Source: Lepas anatifera (Eukaryota; Arthropoda; Thecostraca; Lepadidae). Taken from it: a DNA stretch of 64,000 bases. Every line of letters begins with the position of its first letter. Positions within the stretch are counted from its first letter, which is position 1. The DNA lies in assembly GCA_034440635.1 (NCBI GenBank), contig JAOTON010001264.1:99202-163201 (forward strand). The letters are read 5' to 3'. Made by a program: the position numbers and the translations under genes. Of the stretch, positions 24,001 to 34,025 are shown in pieces. The notes beneath the pieces were generated by a model. That model ran no database searches, was not told the DNA's origin, and saw nothing but the letters and a program-made list of their open reading frames with translations.

Positions 24001-24035
24001 CCCTGTGCCCCCCTGGCTGCGCCCCTGGGTCTAAT

Positions 24036-24945
24036 AAACCACTAGGTCAGAGCAGTGATCCCAGTTCCCTTCAATCTGAGCTAGCCAGCCACGAAGGATC
24101 TATTACTTAAGTTCATTGACCTTGGCTTACTTCAAGACCCCAGTTATTGTAAAACTTTCTAAGGCTATATTCTAATATAATGCCCTCCTAAGACTTGACT
24201 GAGACAAGCAACTTGCCGTATTCCAATGTGCTATTTTGACCTTCTTCCGTGCGTAGCCACGCTCGACGTAGGACAAGCGTACCCGGGATGCACAGGGACC
24301 AGTACCGACCTAGTCTACGCAGAATATCAGCATACCCATCTAATGTGCGCACTACGATCACAATGCTGATTTGACCCCACCTGCGCAGTGTGGATGTAGG
24401 CTGGAAATCAGAATAAAATATCAACTTGCGTGCGCCCATTCTTATGTACTCTCGGCATCAGAATACGGCCCCAAGCAAAGGCCCAGTTTAGGGATACTTG
24501 ACATCAGCGATCAACTCGGAAAAATGTGTTTATGTCTCCCTCAACGGCCTCCACCTGAACTTTTGCAGGAACTATAACTAGCTATAACCAGATTTTGGCC
24601 GTTGGCCTGTCTTTGCTGTGCTATGGCAGCCACATAGGACCCTCGACTGACCAAAGAGAACTCAAAGTCGTTCACAGTGTACACTTGTACACTTTCCGGC
24701 TTTCTCCAGGGGTTCGCTAACTGGCAGATTTAGATCCTAATGGATTTAAGGGTCCCACCAGTCCCACTCACAGCAGTCAAAGACCGTCATGGATGGTTAC
24801 CCGCCTGGATGCAGGGGGCCCAGCGACTTCCCGATTAGACCTCAGGTCACCTCATGACCTTCTACAAGAATATGGCAGGCCTTACTGGGCACGGAAAGAC
24901 CTGTTGGTCCCGGAGTACCCTTTTTATAGACTGTGCGTTCAGTTC

Positions 24946-25003
<58 letters not shown>

Positions 25004-25358
25004 CGATACAGAGTCCTCTTATGGTCACCGAGGGTATCACCCTGTCCGACAAAAAACATGCTGGCAAGACATGGCCCTGACTGCGACCGAAAGATCTGTT
25101 AGTTACAGAGATCCCTGTTGACCTAAGATTGCCCTATTGATAACGAGGAGACTCCTAGTCCCAAAGGACCTGCTGACCGTAGAGGGCCCTACTTGTCACA
25201 GCATCCCCCGCTGGCACAGAGGGCATTCTCGGTTTCTCGGTGGCAGACAGAAGGTTCTTCTGACTGCATTGGGCCCTGCCGACCACGGAATGATGTATTG
25301 GTCATGCTTGTCACAGAGGGCCCTGTTGAAAACAGGTGACCCTGACGGTCACATACAG
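24036..25358. repeat. Giant-element core: unique DNA, then weak minisatellite
   Basis: 24036-24780 shows no gene or repeat. From about 24780 phrases such as CTGGTCACAGAGGGCCCTG recur irregularly every 30-40 bp and continue after the MITE to about 25690. An AT microsatellite lies at 24949-25000. Confidence 0.6.
24949..25000. repeat. (AT)n microsatellite
   Basis: 52 bp of uninterrupted AT dinucleotide. Confidence 0.98.
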
Positions 25359-25592
25359 CATACGCGTCGGAAAAGGGGGGCCAGGGGGGGCCTGGCCCCC
25401 AATTTTTGGCCAAAAATTTCACGATCTCAGTCAAAATGAGAGAAAGCCGGACATTCTTATATCCAGCCGCTGCGGAAGGCAACGAGGAGCCCAAATTCAA
25501 ACAGTTTTTGATCCTGATGTTGAAAGTTTTTGTCAGCATCAGGTTGAAGTCTGGCTGCCCCCCCCCACTTTTTGCCGGTGGCGACACTTATG
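25359..25592. mobile_element. MITE family C (CATACGCGTCGGAAAAG), copy 1
   Basis: The 234-bp unit shares its whole length with 51611-51851 and 57178-57409. It begins CATACGCGTCGGAAAAGG and ends GCCGGTGGCGACACTTATG, giving CATA...TATG imperfect inverted ends. Flanks ACATACAG (25351-25358) and ACATATAG (25593-25600) agree at 7 of 8. The short frames inside are shared only because the element is repeated. Confidence 0.88.
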
Positions 25593-25600
25593 ACATATAG

Positions 25601-26815
25601 GGTGTCGCTTGCCGCAGAGGGTCACGCTTGTAACAGCAAGTCATGCTGGTCCCCGAGGTTTACGGTTGGTCATAGACTGGCGTAGCCCGGCTGTCCTTCG
25701 CGCGATCTTTGCCCTTCAGGTGCCTCTCATGCGACTGTGCTAGCCACCCCACCCCCTTACTACGTTTCTGTTCCTCCCTACTATAGTTCCATCACCCAAT
25801 AAACCCTCCTTCCCCGATCACCTAGGCATTTTCCAGCTCTATCAACCGGCCGCAAACTCAACCTATCCAAGGTGATGATGTAAGAGATTGCACCTGACCA
25901 ACACTGACCGAGCTTATCTATCACTCATCAACAACCGAGAGGGCTGGGCACATGGACGATCCAGGATTTCGATAAGGGGGAAGCGAAGTCTCCGGGGGCG
26001 GTCAGACTACCATTTGGGGATCAGCCTTTGGTATCATGGATCTTTGTGATGCTAATTTTGCGTATTTGTGATGCCATTTGAAAAAGTGCTGATTTAAAAA
26101 AAAAAAACACGTTGCCAAGAAAAGGAAGAATTTCTCAAAGTGCCTCTAGTTAAATAAGCAACAAGTAAACAGGGCAACTTCTACCTGGATTACGTTTTGA
26201 AGCAGAATTTACGCAGAGACGGCCTTTGGAGATTTTGCGAACCAGTTGTTGCAGTTTACCCCGTCTGCGCAGAGTGGATAGTGATAAATCCATAACATTC
26301 TACATAAGGCGAAACTTTTTGCTGTTTACAAACATGTGGGAGAAGACGCAACCAAAATTATGCAGGTGCTTCCTGCCGAGCCCTCAATGTTTTTCTTACA
26401 CAGATGACGTGGAAATTTCGCATTGCTGTCTGGACACAGCCTTTCATTAGTGGCACTGCGAAAAAACACCTCGGCAAAATAAGTAAATGATCGAAGTCAA
26501 CAGCTTATGGGGTTATCAATAGATCCGGAATGTTTTTTAAACACATTTAAGGGATATTGGTATATGTGCTAAAAATTTGCTTCACAAGAAACATTACTTT
26601 TACCAGTCCCCTTTATTCCACCGTAGCATGTTCTTGTTGCAAAAGACAACACAACCATATATTGGACGGGCACACGACCACACATCGGATGGGCATGAAT
26701 GCACCCTGGGGGATCCTGCGTGGTAACGGAGCAAAATGACACCAATCGATACCCAAAGCATGCATTAAAAGAACTCGGGGCAATTGTTACCACTCAAAGC
26801 TGAGAGCTGTCCATG
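25601..26815. other. Giant-element core, no gene seen
   Basis: Apart from the tail of the weak minisatellite (to about 25690) the sequence looks unique and non-coding. GACGATCCAGGATTTC near 25970 resembles a decayed GGATCCAG-type end. Confidence 0.4.
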
Positions 26816-27663
26816 TGCCATGGTAGTGCCATGTTGCAGTGGGATGCCCTAAGGCTGAAAAAGAGCGGTTAATCGTGAAATTGGAGCACCCGAACACAAA
26901 GAAGAGGACATCCGAAGTTGAAGGCGGTACACGTAAAAGTGGGGCGCCCCAAGGCTAAGAAAGAACAGACAATTGTGGAAAATGGGCGCGCAATCATGCA
27001 TTAGCGGACAGTCAAAAGCGGATCAGAGCGATCAATTTTACGGTGGGCCGCTTTAGAGCTAAAAGGGACAGTCAATCATGATATAGGGGTTCTGAATCAC
27101 AAAGTGGATGGCGGCCAGAGGTGAATGAGGGTAGTCCACGGTGAAGTGGGGTGCTCTAAAGCTGCACAAGAGCGGCAAGCAGTGGAGAAGGTGCGCGCAA
27201 TGATACAGAAGAGAGCGGCTAAAAATGGATGAGGGCAGTCCACGTTGCAGTGGGGCACCCTAGGGCTGAAAAGCGGGTCAATTGTGAAAACGGGGAGCCC
27301 AGTCACAAAGTTAAGGGCGCCTGTAGGTAAATGACGGTGGTCCACGTCGCAGAGGTCCGCCAAGCGCTGAAAAAGGGTGGCCAAACGTGAAAAATGGGGT
27401 TACCAACCATAAATAGAGGGCTTCCGGAGGTGAATGAGGAGTCCACATTGAAGTGAGGCGCCCTAGATCTGCAAAGGAGCGATCAATAGTGGAGAACAGG
27501 AGAACAATCATGCAGAAGAGGGCGGCCAAAGGTAGGCACGGGTGGTCCATGTTGCAGTGGGGCGCTCTAGAGCTGAAAAGGGCGGCCAATCGTGAAATAT
27601 GGGCGCCTAACCACAAAGAAGAGGGCGTCAAAAAATCGATGAGGGTGGTCCACGTTGAAGTGT
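26816..27663. repeat. Minisatellite of about 110-bp units (GTCCACGTTGCAGTGGGGCG)
   Basis: Units contain, in order, GTCCAYGTTGCAGTGGGGCG, CTGAAAAGGGCGG, CAATCGTGAAA and CACAAAG, and recur about every 100-120 bp at least six times. Divergence is moderate and the frames across it are not protein-like. Confidence 0.8.
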
Positions 27664-27865
27664 GACGCCTATTAGTGACCCGGGGGCATGATATATGAGG
27701 GAGTGCTTAGGTATATAAATGAGTCCAGCGGTGATGCAGCATGGGAGTGCCAAAAGTTCAGTTTGGTACGGTGGTACACCCTGTGGGACGCCGGTGGTCT
27801 ATAGCCGGGGGAAGTGTGGTGAGTTAGTCAGTTAGTTATTTGGGCTTTCGGGCGAGGGGATGGTA

Positions 27866-29366
27866 GGGTAGAGTGGGGTAACGCGCCCACCTGGGTAAGA
27901 CGCCTACTACCGTCTACAGGCTGATGTGGGAGCTGGACCCTCCACCTAGTATTTTTTCTGGTAGCGGTCTTTCTGATCGGGTCCTGAGCGTGTTTGGACG
28001 CGCCTAGTCTGCTCCAGTAATTTTCAGCAAACATTTGTTGTTTTTTGCCCCTCCGGATATAAAAACAAGCTATCTTAAAGTTGCGATTGTACTGTATGCG
28101 TTTTAGACGCACTCACGGCAATTTGTGAGGTCAAAACAGCGAGTTTGTGCGGCATTTTGACAGCCACCTTGCGGCATAGAAACGCCGCAGAATTGAGTAA
28201 TATTTGTTGCAACGCTGCCGTTGCTACGTGGGTAAGACGCCCATGTGTAGTGCGGGGTAAGATGCCCCAGGCGCCTTGCCCCAACATTTGGTAGGCATTT
28301 TACCCCAATGGATAAGTGTGTCCTTTGGATAGGTAGGACATGGAGGTAGGACTGCTATCGCTATTACCACCATCACGACCGCTTCTGGTCGTGATGACAA
28401 AGTACGTTGGGTTAGAAAAAAATCACCGCAACAGAAGACATTGAGTTTCAAATATTAGTTCCTATAGCACACAGGAAAGTTTTCGCGTTTGCTCTCATTT
28501 GGTCATCTTGAGGGGTGGTCTTAAATCACTGACGGAACCAAAGGGGGCTAAAGGGGCCGTGGTCTCCACCAAAGCCTAAAAAAGTATATTTTCCCCCTCA
28601 AAGCCAAATTTTGGCCGTTTTTTTAAATGCTACGTTTTCGAGATTTCTTCTTAATTTACCCCCCAAGGTTGGCTTGGACCCTACAAAAGTTGCTCCTGGA
28701 TCCGCCGATGTATTAAATACCTACCTTCGTCATGGATCTGCTCGAAGCACTGCTTGCATATAGCGATCCCGAACCATTATCGTCGTTACATAAATTTTCC
28801 AGATTATACATACCTATCCTCATCCTACCTTGACATCCTGTTCCAGAATATGGGAAGACATACCGAAGAAGAACCACTTGCAGGCAGAATGAACCGGAGG
28901 CGCCTTAAGGTGATTTGCACCCCTAAAATATGTTGGGGTTCTTCTTAAATTGCTTTTGCGTTTTCCGTTAATAGGTAAAAAGCCTATCTGCTTATTTTTG
29001 CTGTATCGGGCTTTAATGCCTCGAATAACTTGCCCACTTTGTCACAACATTATCGTAAAGCGTAATCACAACAATGTTCCCACTTGTTCATGTAACGAGA
29101 TACAGTATGCACTGGGTGTTATATGACGGCGTTTTGCCCCGGGGCAAGGGCGTTTTACCCCGCTATCGGGGTAAAACGCCTTTTTACATGGTCTCAAGAA
29201 AAAACAAATTTCGCACACTTCGCATAGTGTTGGAGTCCCAAATTTCTATCCGAGTGTAGACAGAAGATCACAGAACTTAACGAAGAAAACATGAGGCAAT
29301 TCCATCCACGCAGGATTGGTACAGACACATTCTCCCTTAACGTATGCGTCTTACCCCACTCTACCC
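27866..29366. mobile_element. 1.5-kb TIR element with TA flanks (GGGTAGAGTGGGGTAA ends)
   Basis: GGGTAGAGTGGGGTAA at 27866-27881 pairs with TTACCCCACTCTACCC at 29351-29366, both bordered by TA. The interior repeats GGTAAGACGCC/GGCGTTTTACCCC phrases (about 27893, 28230, 29130-29180), possibly internal binding sites. A TA duplication would fit Tc1/mariner-type transposition. It interrupts minisatellite DNA of the giant element. No transposase. Confidence 0.75.
28527..28710. mobile_element. GGATCCAG-family MITE (184 bp) nested in the TA-flanked element
   Basis: It starts CACTGACGGAACCAAAGGGG and ends GCTCCTGGATCCGCCGATG, imperfect inverted ends. Flanks TCTTAAAT and TATTAAAT agree at 7 of 8. Confidence 0.7.
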
Positions 29367-29375
29367 TAATGGTGA

Positions 29376-32300
29376 TAGTGCATCGGGGGGACGCTCATAC
29401 TTCACCGAGGCGATACCGAGACTGGAGTTATGGATACCGGTGGTGCAGGCAAGGGGCGCCTGCAGCACATAGGCGTGGAACCGTCAGTGGAGCGTCGGTG
29501 GGAGCAAATAATCCATCATAGGGACACTGGTAGGGTAACAACAGGGTAGAAGGGGGTACACGAACAGGGCACTGGTTGGGCAACAGGGAGGAAGACAGTG
29601 CATGGGAAGAGCGCTGACGGCGCAATTTGGTAATCAAGGAGACACCGAAGCTGAAGTTTGGAGCGTCCGGTGATACAGCTTGGGGGTACGCGCATTCAGT
29701 GAAATTTGTGGGAGCTGTCAAGGGGAGGCGCTGGTAAGACAACGGGCCACGTTTGGGATGCAAGAAATTCAAAGTAAAGAGAAGCTGCATGGGGTTTCTG
29801 GCAGGGATGTGTTGGTGCGTTCATGGAGCTAACGATAGGCACCCATCATGCACCATGGAGGCACAGGGCATGCTGTCAAAAGTTGGGGCGCCCATAGTGG
29901 CGCGTGGTGGGGGATGTGGTTGGGCGCCGATAGAGCAAAAGTAAGATACCAATGATTCATCAAGCAATCAGCAAAAATATGTGGGTGCCTATAGTGATGT
30001 GTGGGGCACCAATGGAGCGAAAGAAAATCACCAATGTGTACCATGGGTGCCGCCAGACAGAGCGGTTTGTCGAAATGTGGGGGCGCTCCCGATGAGCCCA
30101 CGGCTGGAAATGAAGGCGCCGGTGGAGCAAAGAACAGGCACCAATGATTCATTATGGGGGCGCCAGTGATACAGAACGATGTGTCAAAAGATGGTGGAAA
30201 GAGGTGGGGGAAGGCGCCCATAACGCTAAAAGCAGACAACAATAATGCATCATAAGAGTGGGGCTCGGGTGATATAGGAGGGGCTGTTGAAAGGTGAAGA
30301 CCCCCTCAATGGGGCATGGGGGCGCCGTTTGATATTAAAAAGAAACGCACCAATTATGAACCATGGGGGCGCCAGAGGTAAAGAGCGGGTCCAAAAAGCA
30401 GGGGGTGCCCACAGTGAAGCGTGGGGGCGCCGCGCCGGTGGAGTGCACAGAAGACACCAATGATGCCCAATGGGGATGCCGGTGGTACATGCAGGGTTTC
30501 AGCACATGGGGCGCCCACAGTGACGCGTGGCGGCGCCGTTGAAGTAAAAACGAGACATCAATGCTGCACCATGGAGGCGCCAGTGGTATAGAGCGGATTT
30601 TCCGAAGGTGGGGGCGCCCGTAGCGAGGATTGGGGCGCCAATATTTTATAGCGGGATGCCAAGAAGTGGGAGAGCCCATGATGAGGCTTGGGGGCGCCGG
30701 TGGAGTGAAACGAAAGCACCAATGATGCACCATGGGGGCGCCAGTGGCATAGAGCGGATTGTTAGAAGGTGGGGGCGCCCGTAGTGGGGAGTGGGGATCC
30801 AGTAGTACATAGCGGGGGGAGAGAGTGGGGGCTCACTGGTATAAAACGGGCTGGTAAAAGGTGAAGATCCCCTCAGTGAGGCATGGGGGCGCCATTTGAG
30901 CAAAAAGGCACCCTTGATGTACCACGGGGGCGCCAATGGTGAAGATCGGCTCTAAAAGCAAAGGCGCCCACGGTGAAGCGTGGGGCGCCGGTGAAGTACA
31001 CAGAAGACACCAATGATGTCCAATGGGGGCGCCGGTGGTACATGAGGGTTCAAAAAGGTAGGGCGCCCACAGTGACGCGTGGGGGCGACGTTGGAGCAAA
31101 AACGAGACATGAATGCTGCACCATGGAGGCGGCAGTGGTATAGAGCGGATTTTCCGAAGGTGGGGGCGCCCGTGGTGAGGATTGGGGCGCCAATAGTTTA
31201 TAGCGGGATGCCAAGAAGTGGGAGAGCCCACGATGAGGCTTGGGGGCGCCGGTGGAGTGAAACGAAGGCACCAATGCTGCCCAATGGGGGCGCCGGTGGT
31301 ACATGCGTGGTTCCAAAGATGGGGCGCCCACAGTGATGCGTGGGGGCGCCGCTGGAGCAAAAACGAGACATCAATGCTGCACCATTGAGGCGACAGTGAT
31401 ATAGAGCGGATTTCTAGAAGATGTGGGCGCCCGTAGTGAAGAGTGGGGCGCCGGCAGTATATAGCGGGATGTCAAAAGGTGGAAGAGGCTTGGGGTCACC
31501 AGTGGAGTGAAACGAAGGCACCAATGATGCACCATAGGGGCGCCGGTGGTACATGCGGGGTTTCAAAAGATGGGGTGCTTACAGTGACCCGTGGGGGCGG
31601 CGTTAGAACACAAAACGAGACATCAATGCTGCAGCATTGAGGCACCAGTGATATAGAACGGATTTTTAGAAGATGGGGGCGCCCGAAGTGAAGAGTAGGG
31701 TGCCGGTAGTATATAGCGGAATGTCAAGAGGTGGAAGAGGCTTGGGGGCGCCGTTGGAGTGAAACAAAGGCACCATTGATGCCCAATCGGGGCACCGGTG
31801 GTACATTCGGGGTTCCAAAGATGGGGCGCCCACAATGACGCGTGGGGGCGCCGTTGGAGCAAAAACGAGACATCAATGCTGTACCATGGAGGCGCCACTG
31901 GTATAGAGCGGATTGTTAGGTGGGGGCGCCCGTGGTGGGGAGTGGGGAGAGAGAGTGGGGGTTCTACTGGTATAAAACGGGCTGGTAGAGGGCGAAGGCC
32001 CCCTCATTGAGGCACGGGGGCGCCATTTGGGCAAAAAGGCACCAATGATGTACCACGGGGGCGCCAATGGTAAAGAGCGGCTCTAAAAAGCAGAGGCGCC
32101 CACGGTGAAGCGTGAGGCGCCGGTGAAGTACACAGAAGACACCAATGATGCCCAATGGGGGCGCCGGCGGTACATGAGGGTTCCAAAAGGTGGGGCGCCC
32201 ACAGTGACGCGTGGAGGCGCCGTTAGAGCAAAAACGATACATCAATGCTGCACCATGGAGGCGCCAATGGTATAGACCGGATTTTCTGAAGGTGGGGGCG

Positions 32301-32850
32301 CCCGTGGTGAGAATTGGGGCGCCAATAGTTTATAGCGGGATGCCAAGAAGTGGGAGAGCCCACGATGAGGCTTGGGGGCGCCGGTGGAGTGAAACGAAGG
32401 CACCAATGATGCCCAATGGGGGCGCCGATGGTACATTCGGGGTTCCAAAAGATGGGGCGCCCACAGTAACGCGCGGGGGCGCCGCTGGAGCAAAAACGAG
32501 ACATCAATGCTGCACCATGGAGGCGCCAGTGATATAGAGCGGATTTCTAGAAGATAGGGGCGCCCGTAGGGGAAGAGTGGGGTGCCGGTAATATATAGCG
32601 GGATGTCAAAAGGTGGAAGAGGCTTGGGGGGGTCGGCGGAGTGAAATAAGGGCACCAATGATGCACCATGGGGGCGCCAGTGATGTGGGGCAGGTTGTCA
32701 AAATGTGGTATTTGCATGCAGCGGGATTACCAGGGGGCGCCAGTGTTTCCGTTTGGCATGCAAATGTGGAGCAAATGGAGGCAGCCCCCGGGGGCGCCTT
32801 AGTGCCGAGAGGGCGCCTTACCGGCGAGGGGGGCCGCGGCCCCCGCGGCC
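29376..32850. repeat. GGCGCC minisatellite array with 1.13-kb higher-order period
   Basis: Units of about 100-110 bp read roughly GGGGGCGCCRGTGGAGTRAA, CACCAATGATGCACCATGG, GGGCGCCAGTGRTATAGAGC, GGATTTT..., GGGGGCGCCCGTAGTG. GGCGCC occurs about every 50 bp. Blocks near 31079-31336 and 32211-32470 are nearly the same, showing a higher-order period of about 1.13 kb; a related block lies near 30535. The array runs almost to the right TIR of the giant element. The many frames across it are artefacts. Confidence 0.92.
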
Positions 32851-32868
32851 CCCCTGGATCCGCCCCTG

Positions 32869-32876
32869 CAGCACGT
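32869..32876. other. Right 8-bp TSD of the giant element (CAGCACGT)
   Basis: Exact copy of 17796-17803, placed directly after the right TIR. Confidence 0.9.
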
Positions 32877-32939
32877 GACCAGATAAGGCTGTTGTATTCT
32901 AACAAAGAGCTGGATGTTGGCGTAATATGCCGTCAGAAT

Positions 32940-33480
32940 TTATTTTTGGTTTAATTTAGTCCTTTTTAATTCGTCCAAAATGTCACAATCAAAGAGCCGA
33001 ACGCACGGTTTGCCCAACTAACGGTGTTGGCCGAAAACGTGAGTCTGGTGTCTAATATAGTGCCTAGATCACGAAATTTTTCAAGGATTCAAGGACAACG
33101 TTGTCGAATGGTACTTTGTCTGAACAGGTGCATGTCTGAGGGCCACTGTGAACGATTTGCACTTAATGGGATTTAGAATGAGACCTCACCTAATGGGCCA
33201 CCTCAGCAAACGATGTGGGCCATGTTGTAACAGAAGTCAGTCAGCTGATATTAATTATACGGCAAATTTTGACGTCGTCGGCATACATCAAACAGGATGG
33301 CTAAATTTTCAACGGAATGTCGTTTATGAATAAATACAAAATCAAAAGAGCAGCCAAAGAACCTTCCAGAACACCTGAGGTAACTGGTATCCATTACGAT
33401 GTTTTTCCGTTAATGATGACCCGCTGATGCCTGTTGGAGAGATATGAGACGAACCGGTGAAGAGTAGAAGTCTTGAAATG
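32940..33480 (-). pseudogene. Old LINE relic: reverse transcriptase palm and thumb fragment
   Basis: Read on the minus strand from about 33480, the sequence gives VIINGKTS, then VTSGVLEGSLAALLILYLF, INDIPLK and the catalytic YADD (codons 33274-33285). Further on come NPIKCKSFTVAL, DLGTILDTRLTFSANT and ANRAFGSLI. This is the order SGVPQGSxLxPLLF, xINDxP, YADD, KC, LGxxLDxxLxF of Jockey/CR1-type reverse transcriptases. Several stops and frame changes are present, and the conserved PQG has become LEG, so it is old. It lies just outside the right TSD of the giant element. Confidence 0.8.
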
Positions 33481-33648
33481 ATAGGAATGTTTCAATTTAT
33501 AAATGGTCAGTTAATGGTTGACACTTTAAGAGACAGCGTATATAGAAAAATAGCGTCCGTCTGATATCCCTCCGATACTGCTCCCTCGCCATGCTGAGGT
33601 ATGTGGCAAAGTTGCCACAGTGCCACTGACCCGGAATGAGTTCGGGTG

Positions 33649-33652
<4 letters not shown>

Positions 33653-33709
<57 letters not shown>
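33653..33709. repeat. (AT)n microsatellite
   Basis: 57 bp of AT dinucleotide, directly followed by dispersed repeat B. A short perfect hairpin, TGTGGCAAAGTTGCCACA, lies about 45 bp before it (33602-33619). Confidence 0.97.
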
Positions 33710-33713
<4 letters not shown>

Positions 33714-34025
33714 GATATTTTTCTATATCGAGCGAATAACTGACACTTAGCCAAATATTCACAATCTAGTCATTTATCATGATTTTTCAAATTAACAAAT
33801 ATTAGAAGATGAAACATGTTCAGCTCTAACACGTTTATAGATTTGTTTTAAATCTATTTTCACCTATCAGGGAAGGTTCATAATGTCTTTTTATTCAAAA
33901 GAGGACCACTGAAATTATTGCTATGTTCCCGTTGCGAGAGAAAAATATATTGATATGTTCATTCGAATGAGTGACCTGAGATTCATTTGATAGCAATGAA
34001 TCAATTTTGCCTCTGCAAATACAAT
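33710..34025. repeat. Dispersed repeat B, copy 2
   Basis: Same 316-bp sequence as 13105-13420 with a few percent mismatches; no recognisable termini or coding potential. Confidence 0.92.

Larger units (their letters stand above)
19331..24027. mobile_element. 4.7-kb non-autonomous hAT-type element, copy 1 (nested)
   Basis: It starts CAGGGGCGCAGCCAG (19331) and ends CTGGCTGCGCCCCTG (24027), perfect inverted repeats, flanked by the exact 8-bp duplication GGTCTAAT (19323-19330 and 24028-24035). A sister copy in opposite orientation lies at 59491-63829. Much of it is a minisatellite of phrases like GGGGCACCAGATCAGCTCA (21594-24000). The right third is a roughly 525-560 bp higher-order repeat in three copies. 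It carries a SINE (20373-20554) and a TTAA element (20751-21593). No transposase is encoded. Confidence 0.9.
17804..32868. mobile_element. Giant non-autonomous hAT-type element (15,065 bp), repeat-filled
   Basis: The ends CAGGGGCGGATCCAGG (17804-17819) and CCTGGATCCGCCCCTG (32853-32868) are perfect 16-bp inverted repeats flanked by identical 8-bp direct repeats (CAGCACGT). An 8-bp duplication and CAGGGG-type ends are hallmarks of hAT transposons. Removing the large nested element at 19331-24027 still leaves about 10.4 kb. No transposase frame is present. The interior is minisatellite DNA (about 24.8-25.7, 26.8-27.7 and 29.4-32.8 kb) plus nested elements. The subterminal 100 bp on the left carries GGGGGGCGCCA and GGGGGCGCCAAA, the same GGCGCC core that dominates the 29.4-32.8 kb array. 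An alternative is chance pairing of two unrelated small elements, but exact 8-bp agreement makes this unlikely. Confidence 0.82.

Noticed and set aside
26816..32850. Many frames of 60-175 codons rich in Trp, Pro and Ala
   Set aside because: All lie in minisatellite arrays, overlap in several frames and repeat with the array period.
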